From Sycobia sp. Sy_11 (taxonomy: Eukaryota > Arthropoda > Insecta > Hymenoptera > Epichrysomallidae), in contig JACCIC010000097.1 of assembly GCA_018907035.1 (NCBI GenBank), forward strand, positions 570,001 through 634,000: DNA of 64,000 bases, in the 5' to 3' direction. Positions within the stretch are counted from its first letter, which is position 1. Each line of letters begins with the position of its first letter. Of this stretch, positions 31,080 through 42,671 are shown piece after piece. The position numbers and the translations under genes were made by a program. Under the pieces are notes generated by a model, which worked only from the letters and a program-made list of their open reading frames with translations, was not told the DNA's origin and ran no database searches.

Positions 31080-31860
31080 GTGGCAGACGTTATAGGTCCC
31101 ACGATTAACGAGGTACCGGAAAAATTTAGATTGCGTGTGAGGGAACTAATTGAAAATTACAAGCCGAAAGAATTAGTAAAATCACCGGTACAGCTAAAAG
31201 TTAATATGAAGGATCGAAGGCCAGTCTACTCGAGGCCACACAGATTATCAGCAGCAGAAGAAAAAGAAGTTAAAGCGCAAATCGATACATGGTTGGATAA
31301 AGGCATTATAAAAAAAAGATAGTTCAGAATACGCGAGTCCAATAGTGGTTACAAGGAAAAAAGACGGCAGGCTGCGAGTGTGTGTTAATTATAAGGGCGT
31401 GAATGATTTAATGGAGAAACAGCGCTATCCATTACCCGTGATCGAGGACGCTGTGGATGCAACGGCTCAGTCGAAGATACATTCAACTCTAGATTTGGTG
31501 GACGGATTTTTTCACGTGGAAGTCCATGAAGAGAGTCAGAAATTTTTGGCCTTTGTAACCCCATGGGATCAGTATATATTTTTGAAGATTTAATCCGTGA
31601 TAGAATTATTGTGCTTTATCTTAATGATATTTTTATTATGGCGGAAAACGAGGAACAAGCGGTGGAGCGGTTAGCAACCGTATTGGGAGTCGCAGGGAGA
31701 TATGGGCTAAATTATAATTGGAGAAAATATAAACTATTGCAGCGAAGAGTAGAATTCCTTGGATGCGTTATTGAAAATAGAACAATTTTTCCATCACCGA
31801 CAAAAACAGAGGTGCTTGAAAAATATCCACCATTGAAAACAATAAAGCAGGTGCCATGAT
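31080..31860 (+). pseudogene. Gypsy reverse transcriptase
   Basis: The N-terminal part at 31080-31322 reads PVYSRPHRLSAAEEKEV and LDKGIIKK. It continues at 31345 with VVTRKKDGRLRVCVNYKGVN and STLDLVDGFFHVEVHEESQ (first catalytic Asp). The frame at 31563-31859 holds VLYLNDIFIMAENEE, in which the second residue of the usual Asp-Asp pair is intact but the first reads Asn. A frameshift near 31320, a deletion near 31595 and a TGA at 31857 break it. Confidence 0.85.
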
Positions 31861-32510
31861 TTCTCGGCCTTACAGGATACTTCCGAAGGTTTATACGGGG
31901 TTATGCTCAGATCGCGAGATCGCTGAGCGATCTACTTCGCAACGACGAAATGTTTATTTTCGGTATCGAGCAAGAGCAGGCGTTTATAGCTTTGAAAAAT
32001 ACATTTGCTAGTAAACCGGTTTTGCAGCTATATGATGCAAAAAGAGAAACCGAATTGCTCACGGATGCGTTGAAGTACGGATATGCGGCCGTGTTAATGC
32101 AAAAATGCCCCGATGATAATCTCATGCATCCTGTCTACTACATGAGCAGAAATACAGCTCCAGCAGAAAGCAGATATCACGGTTATGAGCTGGAAGCTCT
32201 TGCGTTCATTAGAGCGTTACAAAAATTTAGAATTTACTTGCACGGCATTATGTTCAAAATAATAATAGATTGTGCTGCATTTAAGTTGACGCTAAATAAT
32301 AAGGAGCTGAAGCCCAAACTTGCACGGTGGATCATGTATTTAGAGATGTTCGATTACAACATAGAACATCGACCGGGCGACCGCATGCAGCACGTAGATG
32401 CTTTAAGCCGAAGAGATTGTATTTTGGTGATATGTGAGGAACCATCTTTTTTGATCGAACAGTGTGGTAGGCAAAATATACAGCATATACGAGCAGCACT
32501 GGCAGATTAA
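31861..32510 (+). pseudogene. Gypsy RNase H domain
   Basis: FLGLTGYFRRFIRGYAQIA leads into the frame 31950-32510: EQEQAFIALKNTFASKPVLQ, LLTDALKYGYAAVLMQK (first catalytic Asp), YELEALAFIRALQKFRIYL, IIIDCAAFKLTLN and the connection end DRMQHVDALSR. The frame itself is open and 186 codons long, but it is separated from the RT by a stop. Confidence 0.85.
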
Positions 32511-32537
32511 TGCAATACAATCGTTCGCGATCCCTTT

Positions 32538-33765
32538 TTGGAAAGATTAGAAAGAGTGCAGAATAACGATGATAGTATAAAAGCGATCCGCCTGGTGTTA
32601 CAAAACGGACCGTATGGAAATTATATATTGGAGAATGGACTTGTTTTCACACTAATAGATAATCAGCGTCGACTCGTCGTGCCGAGAGGAATGCGTGCCG
32701 AGGTGATAAAGCAGGTGCATGAAATAGGTCATTTCGCGGCAAGGAAAACCATCAAAATAATTCAACAAAACTATTCAATGAGCGGCATGGAGAAGCATGT
32801 GAAGAATTTTGTTAAAAATCAATCAAGAAGCAGGGCAAGGCGGAAGGATGGCTCAATCCCATACAGAAGGAGGGAACACCGCTCCATACGCTGCATGTAG
32901 ATCACATCGGGCCCTTTGCCATCAACAAGCAAAAATTATAAGTACTTGCTTGTAGTAGTGGGTGGATTCACGAAGTATACGTGGATATTCGCAACGAAGT
33001 CTACAGGTGTAAAGGAGGTTCTGGAGAAATTCAAAATGCTTGAGCAGCATTTCGAGAGCCCGTACCGAATAATTACAGATCGGGGTACTGCATTCACTTC
33101 ACACGATTTCAAGGAATACTACCGTAGCGAAGGAATACAGCTGCACCACATAACTGCAGGAATGCCGAGAGAAAACGGGCAGGTCGAGCGCGTGAATGCA
33201 ACCGTTGAAGCTATCATCGCAAAAATTTCGATCGAAGAGCCCAAAAAATGGTATAAATTTTTACGTCGAACTTAGCACGCTATAAACGACACGCTTCATA
33301 GGTCGTTAGGGACATCGTCATATTGTTCGGTAAAAAGCTAAAGATGCAAGAGGATCAACATCTAATTGAAATGATGGAACATTGCCAACGCGATGAATTC
33401 CATTAAACGAAGAAAAATTTAAGAACGGCAGCGATTGAACATATAGAAAAGATTCAGGAAGAAAATAGAAAAAGCTACAACAAGAAGCGCTAATTAGCTA
33501 CAAAATATAAAATAGGTGATCTGGTCGCAATTAAACGCACGCAACAGGGACCGGGACTGAAGCTTTGTATAAAATTCCTGGGTCATCGAGTCCAGATGAC
33601 GAGATAGGTATATAGTCGAAAAAATCGGCGATGTTAAAGGACCACAACAAACAACAACAGCGACGGACTTCATGAAGCCGTGGCGGGGCTTTATCGACGA
33701 TCTGTCTTCGAGTAGTGAGAGCGATGAAGATGCTCCTGCAGGGGAGCATGAAGAGTAATAGTGCA
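32538..33765 (+). pseudogene. Gypsy integrase
   Basis: The zinc-binding HHCC region starts with VHEIGHFAARKTIKIIQQNY (32715-32780); its Cys pair is lost in a shifted stretch near 32815-32850. The core continues with DHIGPF (first Asp, about 32898), TDRGTAFTSHDF (second Asp, about 33078) and ENGQVERVNATVEAI (Glu, about 33173), all readable. The C-terminal domain (GDLVAIKRTQQGPGLKL and DFMKPWRGFIDDL) ends at about 33758. Stops at 32898, 33273 and 33493 disable it. Confidence 0.83.
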
Positions 33766-33901
33766 TTCACTTTCATAAGTAATTAAAAAAAAAAAAAAAA
33801 TTTTCTCTGCATTTTTAGTATAAGTATTAAGCCTTTATTGTATTTTACGTAAATCTTATGTTAAATCGCGAAAGAGTAATAATAATGTATAGAATGGCTG
33901 T

Positions 33902-34514
33902 ATGTTAAGGAACGTATCAACGTAAAATTATGAGTGTATTTTAAAATGTTAATTTCACGATTTTAGGGAACTTTATGGAGCCGTATGTATATAAATAGAA
34001 AAGACTGTAATCGAGAGTGTTCAAATAAGTAGGGTTCGTCGCCTGTGGGTAGACGACAGATCAGGAATGGTCGAATGTGGGATTTGTATATGCGTAGGTG
34101 TACGAGTGGGGCGGGCAATGCGAGACACATCTGTATGAATGTTAATGAGTGTTGTGCCCTATAGATCGTCCGAGAAGCGCCGTGTGATGCATGTCGAGAC
34201 ATGCATAGGGGATTGTCGTAGCAATTCGAGGAGTGGCAGTTTCAGGTCGTCGAGGCTGCTCCTTAATGCGCACCAGTAACAAGTTCGGACCTGATTACGG
34301 GTGCTGCTGGGACTAACGGTAGCGCGGAGAGCATGGGGAATTGGAGGTCAAGCGCCGAACGTGGAAAAGGGTGCGCCAGTTGTTAGGACGCCTCTGCATT
34401 GTTCACATACGCACTTTCCACGTTGTAATTGGAGATTTTATATAAATAAATGTCTTTAGTTCCTTGCCCATCTGGATTATTGTCATTTCACAAACATCCA
34501 CCACTTCATATCCT
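33902..34514 (+). repeat. Candidate 3' LTR of the plus-strand Gypsy
   Basis: It begins TGTTAAGGAACG about 140 bases after the integrase end and finishes CATATCCTACA, giving a TGT...ACA boundary. Near the end are TATATAAATAAATG (TATA and polyadenylation-like words) and a TTCC-rich tail, as in Gypsy LTRs. Composition is more GC-rich than the neighbours. No 5' LTR is present for comparison. Confidence 0.5.
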
Positions 34515-34535
34515 ACAATAGTATTTTATGAATTT

Positions 34536-35130
34536 TTACAATGAATTAAGTACATGTATTTCATTCATGAATTTTAATACATTTCTTATATCTGAGTGAT
34601 TGTTTAAAATGGTTTTAATCTCTTTATTTATACCTAATTTTCTTCTTAGGTCAGAGTATGAAGCACATTCAATGAACCAATGAGACACTGATAATTGATT
34701 TTTACACTTTTTGCACAGGGGCTTGGTTGATTTGTCCAAAATGTAAGCATGTGTAAGTCTTATATGCTCTCTTCTTAATCTTGTATCACCATATTATATT
34801 ATACGTATTATAATTACGTAGAATGATGAATGATTTAACCAGTTGGTTTTTTAGGTCTTCTAAGTAATTATTAAATATTGATATCTTATTTGGTGAGATA
34901 AATTCTACTACCACTGCTTCTAGGTCGCTTTATAGAGCTAAATTTTGTGCAATTATCTACGGTTTTTGTAGTAGTGATTATAGCCATTTATTTTAGCACA
35001 TGAATTATTTTTGTAGTGGATTTCTTGTAAACAGATAATGTTTGGGGACGTGTCATATATTAGCTTTTGTAAGTGTGTTATGCGCTTGTAGATGCCATTG
35101 AGATTCCATTGAACATACATGTTGGAGCCA
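34536..35130 (-). pseudogene. LINE endonuclease start and C-terminal Cys segment
   Basis: Near 35120-35020 the minus strand reads VQWNLNGIYKRITHLQKLI, SPNIICLQE, the start of an AP endonuclease. After an abrupt change, 34739-34536 gives KPLCKKCKNQLSVSHWFIEC, the Cys/His segment that closes RNase H-type LINE proteins. The RT and RNase H between them are deleted. Confidence 0.62.
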
Positions 35131-35428
35131 TTATAGAATCGTTGCTATTATTATTATAAATGTGAACGTTGGGGTTAAGTATTCTGTTAAATTTCGGTAC
35201 TTTCAGTATCTAGCAAAACTGTGTTAGATTCAGTTTTTTTTATAATTTTTGTGAATTTTGTTTTCATACTTCTTACCGTATGTAAGAAATGTCAGATATT
35301 TTCAGAGAATATTCTATTGCTACTTCGTCTGCTTGTTGACTAGACATTGCCTTATCTATAAAACTTTGAATTGTAAATAATTTAAAGGATATTTACAAGT
35401 ATTTTCTGTTATTTCATTTTTTAAAGGG

Positions 35429-36293
35429 TCAAGTAAAGTTTCTAAAGTTTGTACATTGCTTCCAATACATAACTGGTCGGTTTTTTCTTTTTTTTAGGAT
35501 TTGTAAGATTTTTTTTTTTTTTTTTTTAAATCTTTGGAGTTTAGTATATTGGTTTTCTTGTAACGAATCTAAGCTCGAATCAGAATCAGTATTAATTTTA
35601 AGTTCAGGAATTGAAGGCGGGCAACTGGAAGATGTCGAAATTGTATCAGAGTGGGGCCTTTTAAAGGTTTTCATAGTAGTCGTTACTTCCTTCAGTGCGC
35701 TCGTCGGGGTAGCTTCATTTAAATATGTATCTAAATTTTTTTTCGGGCACTGTCTTGATATACGGCATTCTTGTTGACAAACAAAACTTGCGAGGGATTC
35801 ATTGCTCAAACAGTATATCCAATATAATGTATTATCGTATTGAACGGTAAGCGTTTATTGAATTTTGTGTATGTTTTCGGGGCTGGTGTATATTTGGTGT
35901 CTAAAAATAAAAATATGAGCAAAGCCAAGATTGGAAATTCTAAATTTTATAATGTCATTTTTGACCCTAAATTAATATTTAAACTTCTAAGAATGTTTTT
36001 TAGGACTTCGTGCGAAATTATTGGACAAACATTAGACAAAATAATTAATTTGGCTTGACTTATAAGTGGCCTGATTTGCAGAAGTTTACCTTTAAGAGTA
36101 ACTTTTTGTCCTTTAGTTCTTCTGCAATTTCTTTCGTTGATAGATATAAACAAACACGATTGTTGGATATTTTGGAGAGAAATCTTATCGCACATTCTTC
36201 AATAGTGTCCAAAATAATGGCTTGTTCTTTTTTTGGAAAACAATCGGACCTGGCGGCATTCGCATAACTCCTTGGGTTCTGTAGTAACTCCAT
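35429..36293 (-). pseudogene. LINE ORF1 (gag-like)
   Basis: Starts MELLQNPRSYANAARSDCFP at 36293 and continues through frames at 36293-36060, 36195-35947 and 35809-35429. The last reads FVCQQECRISRQCPKKN, a partial CCHC knuckle, followed by a Ser/Thr-rich segment and a Lys-run tail. It would bind element RNA. Frameshifts fall near 36110 and 35950. A poly(A) run near 35511-35527 (minus strand) corresponds to the Lys run. Confidence 0.65.
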
Positions 36294-36299
36294 GTTGAT

Positions 36300-38060
36300 T
36301 AAAATAGGTGGGCCTCTGTAGTCAGAGGAACCCGTTTGGTAATTTGCGGAGTTAAAACCTTCACTGAGCTTAAGTTATCCAATCATACTTAAATACCAGG
36401 TAATATTACTGTATGGAAATTGTAGAACATTCAAAACAAAACCGTGATCTATAACTCGCGGCCAACTATTTACTTCAGTCTGTAAACACGTCCGAACAGT
36501 ACGGTGTCTACAGAGGGATTGGCCATATATTTATTGATTTAATTCAGAACAGTTGACATAAGTACAGTTTTTAATTTTAACTAAATAAAATTCTTGTATA
36601 TATATATGAATTAAAAGATTGTATATCTACTCAACGTATATATGAATTGTAGGCAAAACAAAAGATGTGCATTTATATATAAACTACGAATTATTAATTA
36701 GCCTAGTGGAAATAGAAATTGTCTAAAATGAAATGAATTACCAGAATGCCAATTATTTGTAAATGTGTCAAAATGGAAACAATAACAAATTTTATCTATC
36801 GCCAATTCATTATTACTCTGTATATATTCTATAAAAGTCTATATATATAGACTTTTATAGTTTTATTACACTTACCTGTGCGTAGTATAGCAGTTTTTTC
36901 TGCTATCCATTTTTTATTCTTTTTCTTCGTTCAATTTGTGCCACGGTTTTCTTTATTAAGCAAGAAAATTGAAAATGCTACTTTAAAAGTATTAAAAGTA
37001 TCACTCATCAGTAAATTCTTTAGAAAAGCTCTGTATACCTTGTAATACATCTGCCAGACTATTTCATTAATGTCGTTATATCTTTTCAATTTTTAATATT
37101 TTTTTTAATATTAATTTTATCTATTTGCAACAAAATTTTTTTTAATAAAGCCGGATAATCTATTATTATAAAATTACCTTTGCTGAAAAAAATCAAATGA
37201 AATCTTTTCTTAGTTAAAAGAATTACAATTTTTTGGATAATTTTTCTATATTTTTGAACAGAAATTACGTCGCATCAATATTCATAAAAACTAAATTATT
37301 AACTATTTTAAAAATTCATGAAAGAATATAAATAATTGCTGTATTTTATTTTTTTCGGATTTTATTAATTATTACATTGATTAAAAATTAAGAATGATAA
37401 TTGTTAATTTTTTAATAAATTACAATTGTCATAATTATAACATATAAACTACATAAATTATTTAAGTTTTATTCTATTTGTATAGAATCAAATATATATC
37501 CCAGCCAGCATATTATATTACAAATTTCCGGATATGGTAGACGAATATTTCTGTATTATTAGAAATGTTATTATTAAACGCAATATAATATTTTTACGCG
37601 ATATGTAGGTAATAGTACATTTAAAAATTTTAAAAGTAATGCAATAGTAATATGTTACCTACATATTTGAACAAGTTTTCTTTACAAGCATTGCAAATAA
37701 AATATGCCTGTAACATTAAATTTAAAATATTACAAATGCAATGTTATGCGATGTTATTAATGAACTATGAAAAGTAATTACTTTTTGTAACAGAACATAA
37801 TTATATTCTGTTGCAGAAATATTACAACTGAAATATTGTAGATATGTATCATATTTGAAAAGCAATGTTAGATATAAATATTGCACATATATTTCCAAAT
37901 TATATAACTTTCACCAGAATTATTTCTGTAGTCGAAATATTTCTGTAAATCTACATTTGAAATATTTCAATGACAATATAAATTAATATTGCAGACATAT
38001 GAGGGAAACGAATTAAGATATATCAGATATAATATATTGTGTATCCGTGATTTGCAACTG

Positions 38061-38106
<46 letters not shown>

Positions 38107-38534
38107 GTTATTTCAAGTATAACAGATACATGAAATATGAAATATTTCAAACCTAATGTTATATAAATATATTATACATATATATCAAATATTACCTTGA
38201 TAGAATTTTAGTCGTAATATTTTCTATAACATTACATTTGAAGTTATTTTAAAAATTTTACTTATTTTTGTCTCAAGAACTATTAAGTTTAATATAAATT
38301 ATGCAATAAAAACAATGTGTTAGAATTGATGAAAAAATTGATTAAGCAATCTAAACATCATTTACTGCATATGTTCGTATAATAATAACAATCGAAAACT
38401 TATTAGTATCTATTATAATTTCACGCACTATACAAATTTTTTACTACAAATATAGTTAATTTTAAGTAAAAAAGCTCCTAATATTTATCCTCCAAAAATG
38501 AATGTTCAATAGTAATGAATTCAAAACTTTGGAG
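36300..38534. other. AT-rich stretch with degenerate short repeats
   Basis: No gene. Between about 37500 and 38270 words such as GAAATATTTCTGTA, AATATTGCA and TATTACAA recur without a fixed period. An (AT)n run lies at 38063-38104. Similar words reappear at 39110-39280 and 42390-42430, suggesting a decayed AT-rich repeat family. Confidence 0.5.
38063..38104. repeat. (AT)n microsatellite
   Basis: AT run of about 42 bases in the AT-rich intergenic stretch. Confidence 0.9.
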
Positions 38535-38725
38535 GCTTACGATGGCTTGATCGCTAGAGCGAAGGATTAGTAACTCGGTGGTCCGAGTTCAAATCCTGGT
38601 TTCGGTCGAACACAAGTACCGCTGTAATTCTCTACATGTGCTTTGTTTACAAACACATCGTAGACCTCCATCGCTGATTAGCACCGGTCTTTCGAATATA
38701 AATAGAGCGACGTTAAATAACATAA
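38535..38725 (+). repeat. tRNA-derived SINE, fullest copy
   Basis: The head carries an A-box-like TGGCTTGATCGC at 38543-38554 and a B-box GAGTTCAAATCC at 38585-38596, the spacing of a tRNA internal RNA polymerase III promoter. The body then reads GTACCGCTGTAATTC, GTGCTTTGTTTACAAACAC and CGCTGATTAGCACCGGTC. Body sequences recur at 17646-17775 and 25556-25660 on the minus strand. The frame that crosses it is not a gene. Confidence 0.78.
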
Positions 38726-39419
38726 AAAAAAACTTTGGAAAATTCAAAATGATACTTTGTGTTAAAAATGGGTAGAGCTACCAAAACTATATGATTTGCA
38801 TATTAAGAAATTTTCAACTTTTATTGTTAAAATTATTGTTTGTGTAAAACAATTTTGGGTTTAAATGATTTAATTTGTTAAAGAAGATTTAAGCAAGAAG
38901 TAGAATTTTGAAGTTGACTGTGAAATTAATTAATTACAAATTTACAGGTAAGCAAAGCTATTAAAATATTGAAAAATTTGACCTTTAAAAATTATATCTT
39001 TTTTATATTCGTTTTTACAGGAAAAAGGATTATTAAGGAAAAAACCTTTAAGGTTTGCTTATGTGAAATACACATTCATTGAGCTCAATGTTTACATAGA
39101 AATTATAGTAATATTTCAGGGATGTAATGTGTCATATGAAATATTTCTGTATTATTTCATAGCACCTAATAGTGACTTTAACTAATAGATTTCAGTAATA
39201 TAATATTCCAGAAATATATTACATTAGAATTTTTCGGACATTTCATATAACAGGAATATTACATAGATACTCGTGCAGAAATATACTCGGCATATCCCAA
39301 GTTCGAGCTAGATCCTAGTCAGTATTACTGATGATTTCCTCATGTAGGTAAATCTCGCCAGATCCGAGTTAGATTTCCCTTCTATTATCTAATAATCATT
39401 TTATATTAATTATTACTTT
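38726..39419. other. AT-rich intergenic stretch
   Basis: No gene. It includes more GAAATATTTCTGTATTATT-type words at 39138-39280. Confidence 0.5.
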
Positions 39420-39715
39420 CTCAACTTTATTCAGATTTGCTTATCCTTTATTGATGTTAGAAAGAAATACGTGTTTTCTATAGTCAAAATTTTACAAGTA
39501 GAAAACTTAAGGAAATGATTAAGATTTCTATCTTGGTTTTAGTTAGATTTCCTTAACATATCCCTATTTTGGAAAGAATGGCGTGTTTCTAGGTGGAATC
39601 TGCAAAGTAAGAGAAGTAAGGAAATGGTTAGACTTTCTATTGCGATTCTAGTTAGATTTCCTCAACTTTTCGTAATATTGGAAAGAACGATGTCTTTTTT
39701 AGTCGAGACCTTATG
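39420..39715. repeat. ~110-base tandem repeat, about 2.6 units
   Basis: Successive units share TAAGGAAATG, TTAGATTTCCT and GGAAAGAA, with unit starts near 39507 and 39616. No coding frame. Confidence 0.7.
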
Positions 39716-39770
39716 AGTACGAAAATTATATCACACACGCACACACAAACACTTTTTATAAATGTGTTTT

Positions 39771-39771
<1 letters not shown>

Positions 39772-39867
<96 letters not shown>
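39772..39867. repeat. (TG)n microsatellite
   Basis: A TG run of nearly 100 bases. The Cys/Val and Thr/His frames crossing it are artefacts. Confidence 0.95.
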
Positions 39868-39869
<2 letters not shown>

Positions 39870-39900
39870 ACATTCATTTATATTAATATATAGATTTTAT

Positions 39901-39938
39901 ATATACATCCATATATATATATATATATATATATACAT

Positions 39939-39976
<38 letters not shown>
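39901..39976. repeat. (AT)n microsatellite
   Basis: Two AT runs interrupted by ATACATCC, lying close to the ACTAGCATCCCCC end of the right 1.9 kb repeat. Confidence 0.9.
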
Positions 39977-40329
39977 TATTTATATAGAAACACCCGCAGA
40001 TCTTTCCAACATGGGAAAGAATTGAAAACATTGATTTACTATATATGTTTTATCTTGTGTTTATAAAATTACTAGCATCCCCCGTCTCGACAGCGCCCGA
40101 GATAATAATTTAACCGATTTCATAAACAATTCAATAATATTTAAGTAAAAAGTAGTCTATGTATAAAAATCTATGTTTCTATAAAAAATTGACCGTAATT
40201 TACCTATCGTCGCTTCTGTATAAAAAGATTCTTTAATGTAGCGTCTACTTCAAAAAGTTGATATTTTTCCGACCATTTTATACAATCATACACACATGCA
40301 TATTACATACGACTTTTATGGGAAAAATT

Positions 40330-40990
40330 GTACTTTCGAGTTCGAGCGGTAGAAAAAGATGTCCAAGTATTTCGAGACGATATTTACAGAGAGTATCATG
40401 TTCGGACTATAGGAAATGTCTCGAGACGACTCTTACTCGGAGTGTGCGTGTTCGAATGATAGAATGATAGAATACGAACCTCTTCATAGAAGTCGTACTG
40501 ACATACTTGGACATTGTTTCCCACCAACTATATACGACACTGCCCGTAGAAGTTGTTCCAAAACATCTCAAGATCGCATTGTATCATCCGAACTCGAAGC
40601 TCCCCGTAGAAGTTGATCCGACATACCTGAACATTGTTTTCTATCAACTAAATACGATAGTCCCAGTAGAACTCGCCCCGAAAAAGCTAACATCGTTTCC
40701 TAACGACAAAACACAATGGTCCTCGTAGAAGCGTTCGGAAAGACCTAGATATAGTATTTTACCGTTCCAACACGAATCTTCCCATAGAAGTTGATTTCCT
40801 TACACCTGACGTCATTTTTTATCAATTAAATACAATATTCCTTGTAGAAATCGCCCAGAGACACCTGGACATCGCATTCTATCATCCGAACACACAACTG
40901 CCTATAGAAATCGTTTGAGGCAACGCGACATCATCTACGGGCACGCCCGTACACGCTAATACAGTATTTCTCAGTAGAAACCGTATTTAA
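40330..40990. repeat. ~62-base minisatellite, right copy
   Basis: Units carry CCCGTAGAAGTTG, ACATACCTGAACATTG and TATCAACTAAATACGA. As in the left copy, the first few units (40330-40460) run opposite to the rest, with the switch near the doubled AATGATAGAATGATAG at 40455-40470. Confidence 0.72.
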
Positions 40991-41223
40991 AATATGTATA
41001 TATAATATGTACAATACAATATACATACAATATATATACATAGTTTCGAGGTTATTGGTAAAGAACCCTATATTTTGCCATCATTGTTCAAACTAAAAGA
41101 ACTCTTGTCACATTCTGAAGTTAATATAACGTATAAAAACAAAAATATAATTTGTCGTCACAAACTATATTCAGTATGATTTGGCATACAGAACCATTTT
41201 ATAAGAGAAGAAGAAAAACACAA

Positions 41224-41228
<5 letters not shown>

Positions 41229-41295
<67 letters not shown>
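41229..41295. repeat. (GA)n microsatellite
   Basis: Equivalent of the (CT)n run at 6804-6832 in the inverted partner, more than twice as long here. Confidence 0.95.
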
Positions 41296-41299
<4 letters not shown>

Positions 41300-41454
41300 C
41301 CCACGTAAGAGAAAATAAAATTTACAAAAATCAAAAGATATCCATAAGGTGTGAGAGTAATGTGAGATTAACCTGAAGAACAAAAAAGGTAATACCGACT
41401 AACGCACACCTCCAATAGGATACGAATTCCAAAGTTGGATATGAACATTCGTTT

Positions 41455-42063
41455 TTTGTTTTTGTTTTTTTTGGTGACGCGGGGAGGGGAATCTACTAAA
41501 GACACCTCTCTAAGAGAGGTAGTGTCGGATTCATGGAGCCTTTGCTCGCATGTCTACCGACTAAAAGCCCTCCCCGCAGGGATTCCTACCTGGAGGTATC
41601 ATTCCCTTTACCTGTTGGGATAAAATATTATTAAATGGAACGGTGTAGGGGTGGGGGAGTAGAAGTGGGATGTGGATAGGGGAGGAATTGGTGAGTTTAA
41701 GGGCTCTGCCTTCTTGGGGGCAGAGGCTTACGTACGAAAACGAAGTACGGAGTGGCCGGTAGTGGCTGATGGGGTTACGGATCGTTGATCAGGTGGCAAG
41801 GCCTCCTGTAGCGATCCGTCGATTTAGGACGGATACTACTCAGGGATTGGATTCCTGAGTTCGGGTGCTGTTTAATTGATTCTTTCAGATTTTTGGCGAA
41901 TTTGTTCGCGTAATCGTTGAGAGCAAGAAGGTTAGTTTCCCTAAGTACTTGAGTGTTCCTTAAGTACCAAGGGGTGTTCAGGGAAGAGCGTAGCAGCCTC
42001 ATGTAGGTGCCTTGGAGTCGCTGAAGTCTTTCTAGGGGGATGGACCCCCAGATGGGGATGGCG
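41455..42063 (-). mobile_element. 5'-truncated Jockey-type LINE with 14-base TSD
   Basis: Flanked by ATGAACATTCGTTT at 41441-41454 and 42064-42077. The + strand starts with a T-rich run, the complement of a poly(A) tail. The minus-strand frame 42071-41775 reads PIWGSIPLERLQRLQGTYM and APWY-like LNTPWYLRNTQVLRE, the end of a Jockey-type ORF2 after the RT. The remainder is 3' UTR. The left 1.9 kb copy shows the empty site. Confidence 0.88.
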
Positions 42064-42345
42064 ATGAACATTCGTTTGAGCTGGCCTGGTATTAATACTT
42101 TAAGCGGACTACTTTGAATTGATGTTCGTGATTCAAGACGCTATGTAGTGGCCGCTGCCGAAACTGATTGTTAAAACCATTAACTTCATTTATTAAGGAA
42201 ATTTAAATGATTTTCAATAAAAACGTAGCCTATGCCCTTCTTAAGATAATATATAGAATCTATATGTCAAATTTCAGAACAATCGGTTCAGTAGTTTTTT
42301 CGGTTATCGTGTACAAACAAAAACATGCTTTGTCTTTATAAATGA

Positions 42346-42569
42346 GTATATATACGATATATGATGATGATATGATATGATTATTTTAAATGTAATATTA
42401 CAGGGATATTACTATAATATAACTTGGCGGCTGGCATAATATAAAAATAATCAATGTAAAGAGCAATGCGAAATGTATAATATATATAAATATCGTATTT
42501 ATCCATTAATGAAAGTATGTGAACATTCCAAACTTGATTATACAATATACGTTTATACAATATACAGTA

Positions 42570-42622
<53 letters not shown>

Positions 42623-42671
42623 ATTCAGTCCATTTTTCTTAAAAATTAATCTTTATTCGGATAAAGTATAT
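42346..42671. other. AT-rich spacer with (TA)n
   Basis: A (TA)n run at 42575-42620; otherwise no recognised feature. Confidence 0.5.
42575..42620. repeat. (TA)n microsatellite
   Basis: TA run just ahead of the Tc1 element. Confidence 0.9.

Larger units (their letters stand above)
30760..33765 (+). mobile_element. Ty3/Gypsy pol region
   Basis: Protease tail, reverse transcriptase, RNase H and integrase follow in order with modest decay, so this is younger than the minus-strand Gypsy at 19510-23080. Gag and the 5' LTR are absent; the 5' end abuts a broken mariner. A candidate 3' LTR follows at 33902. Confidence 0.88.
34525..36293 (-). mobile_element. Internally deleted non-LTR retrotransposon (Jockey-like)
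   Basis: On the minus strand an ORF1, the start of an endonuclease and the last C-terminal segment are present, but all of the RT is missing. The 3' end lies directly against the candidate Gypsy LTR. Confidence 0.72.
40065..42345 (+). repeat. 1.9 kb dispersed repeat, right copy (with LINE insert)
   Basis: Starts near ACTAGCATCCCCCGTCTCG (about 40071) and ends near GTACAAACAAAAACATGC (about 42310-42330). It is the reverse complement of 6380-8290 throughout. Excluding the 609-base LINE insert at 41455-42063 plus one duplication copy, it is about 1.65 kb, shorter than the left copy largely through microsatellite and minisatellite length. Confidence 0.75.

Noticed and set aside
38535..38610. A true tRNA gene
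   Set aside because: Internal promoter boxes are present, but stems of a full cloverleaf do not pair well and the sequence continues into a repeated SINE body.
39652..39987. Thr-His and Cys-Val repeat frames
   Set aside because: Pure translation of a (TG)n/(AC)n microsatellite.
37500..42440. A large composite element bounded by CCAGCC-type inverted ends (37501 and about 42428)
   Set aside because: Only about eight bases match convincingly, and the interval contains many unrelated repeats.
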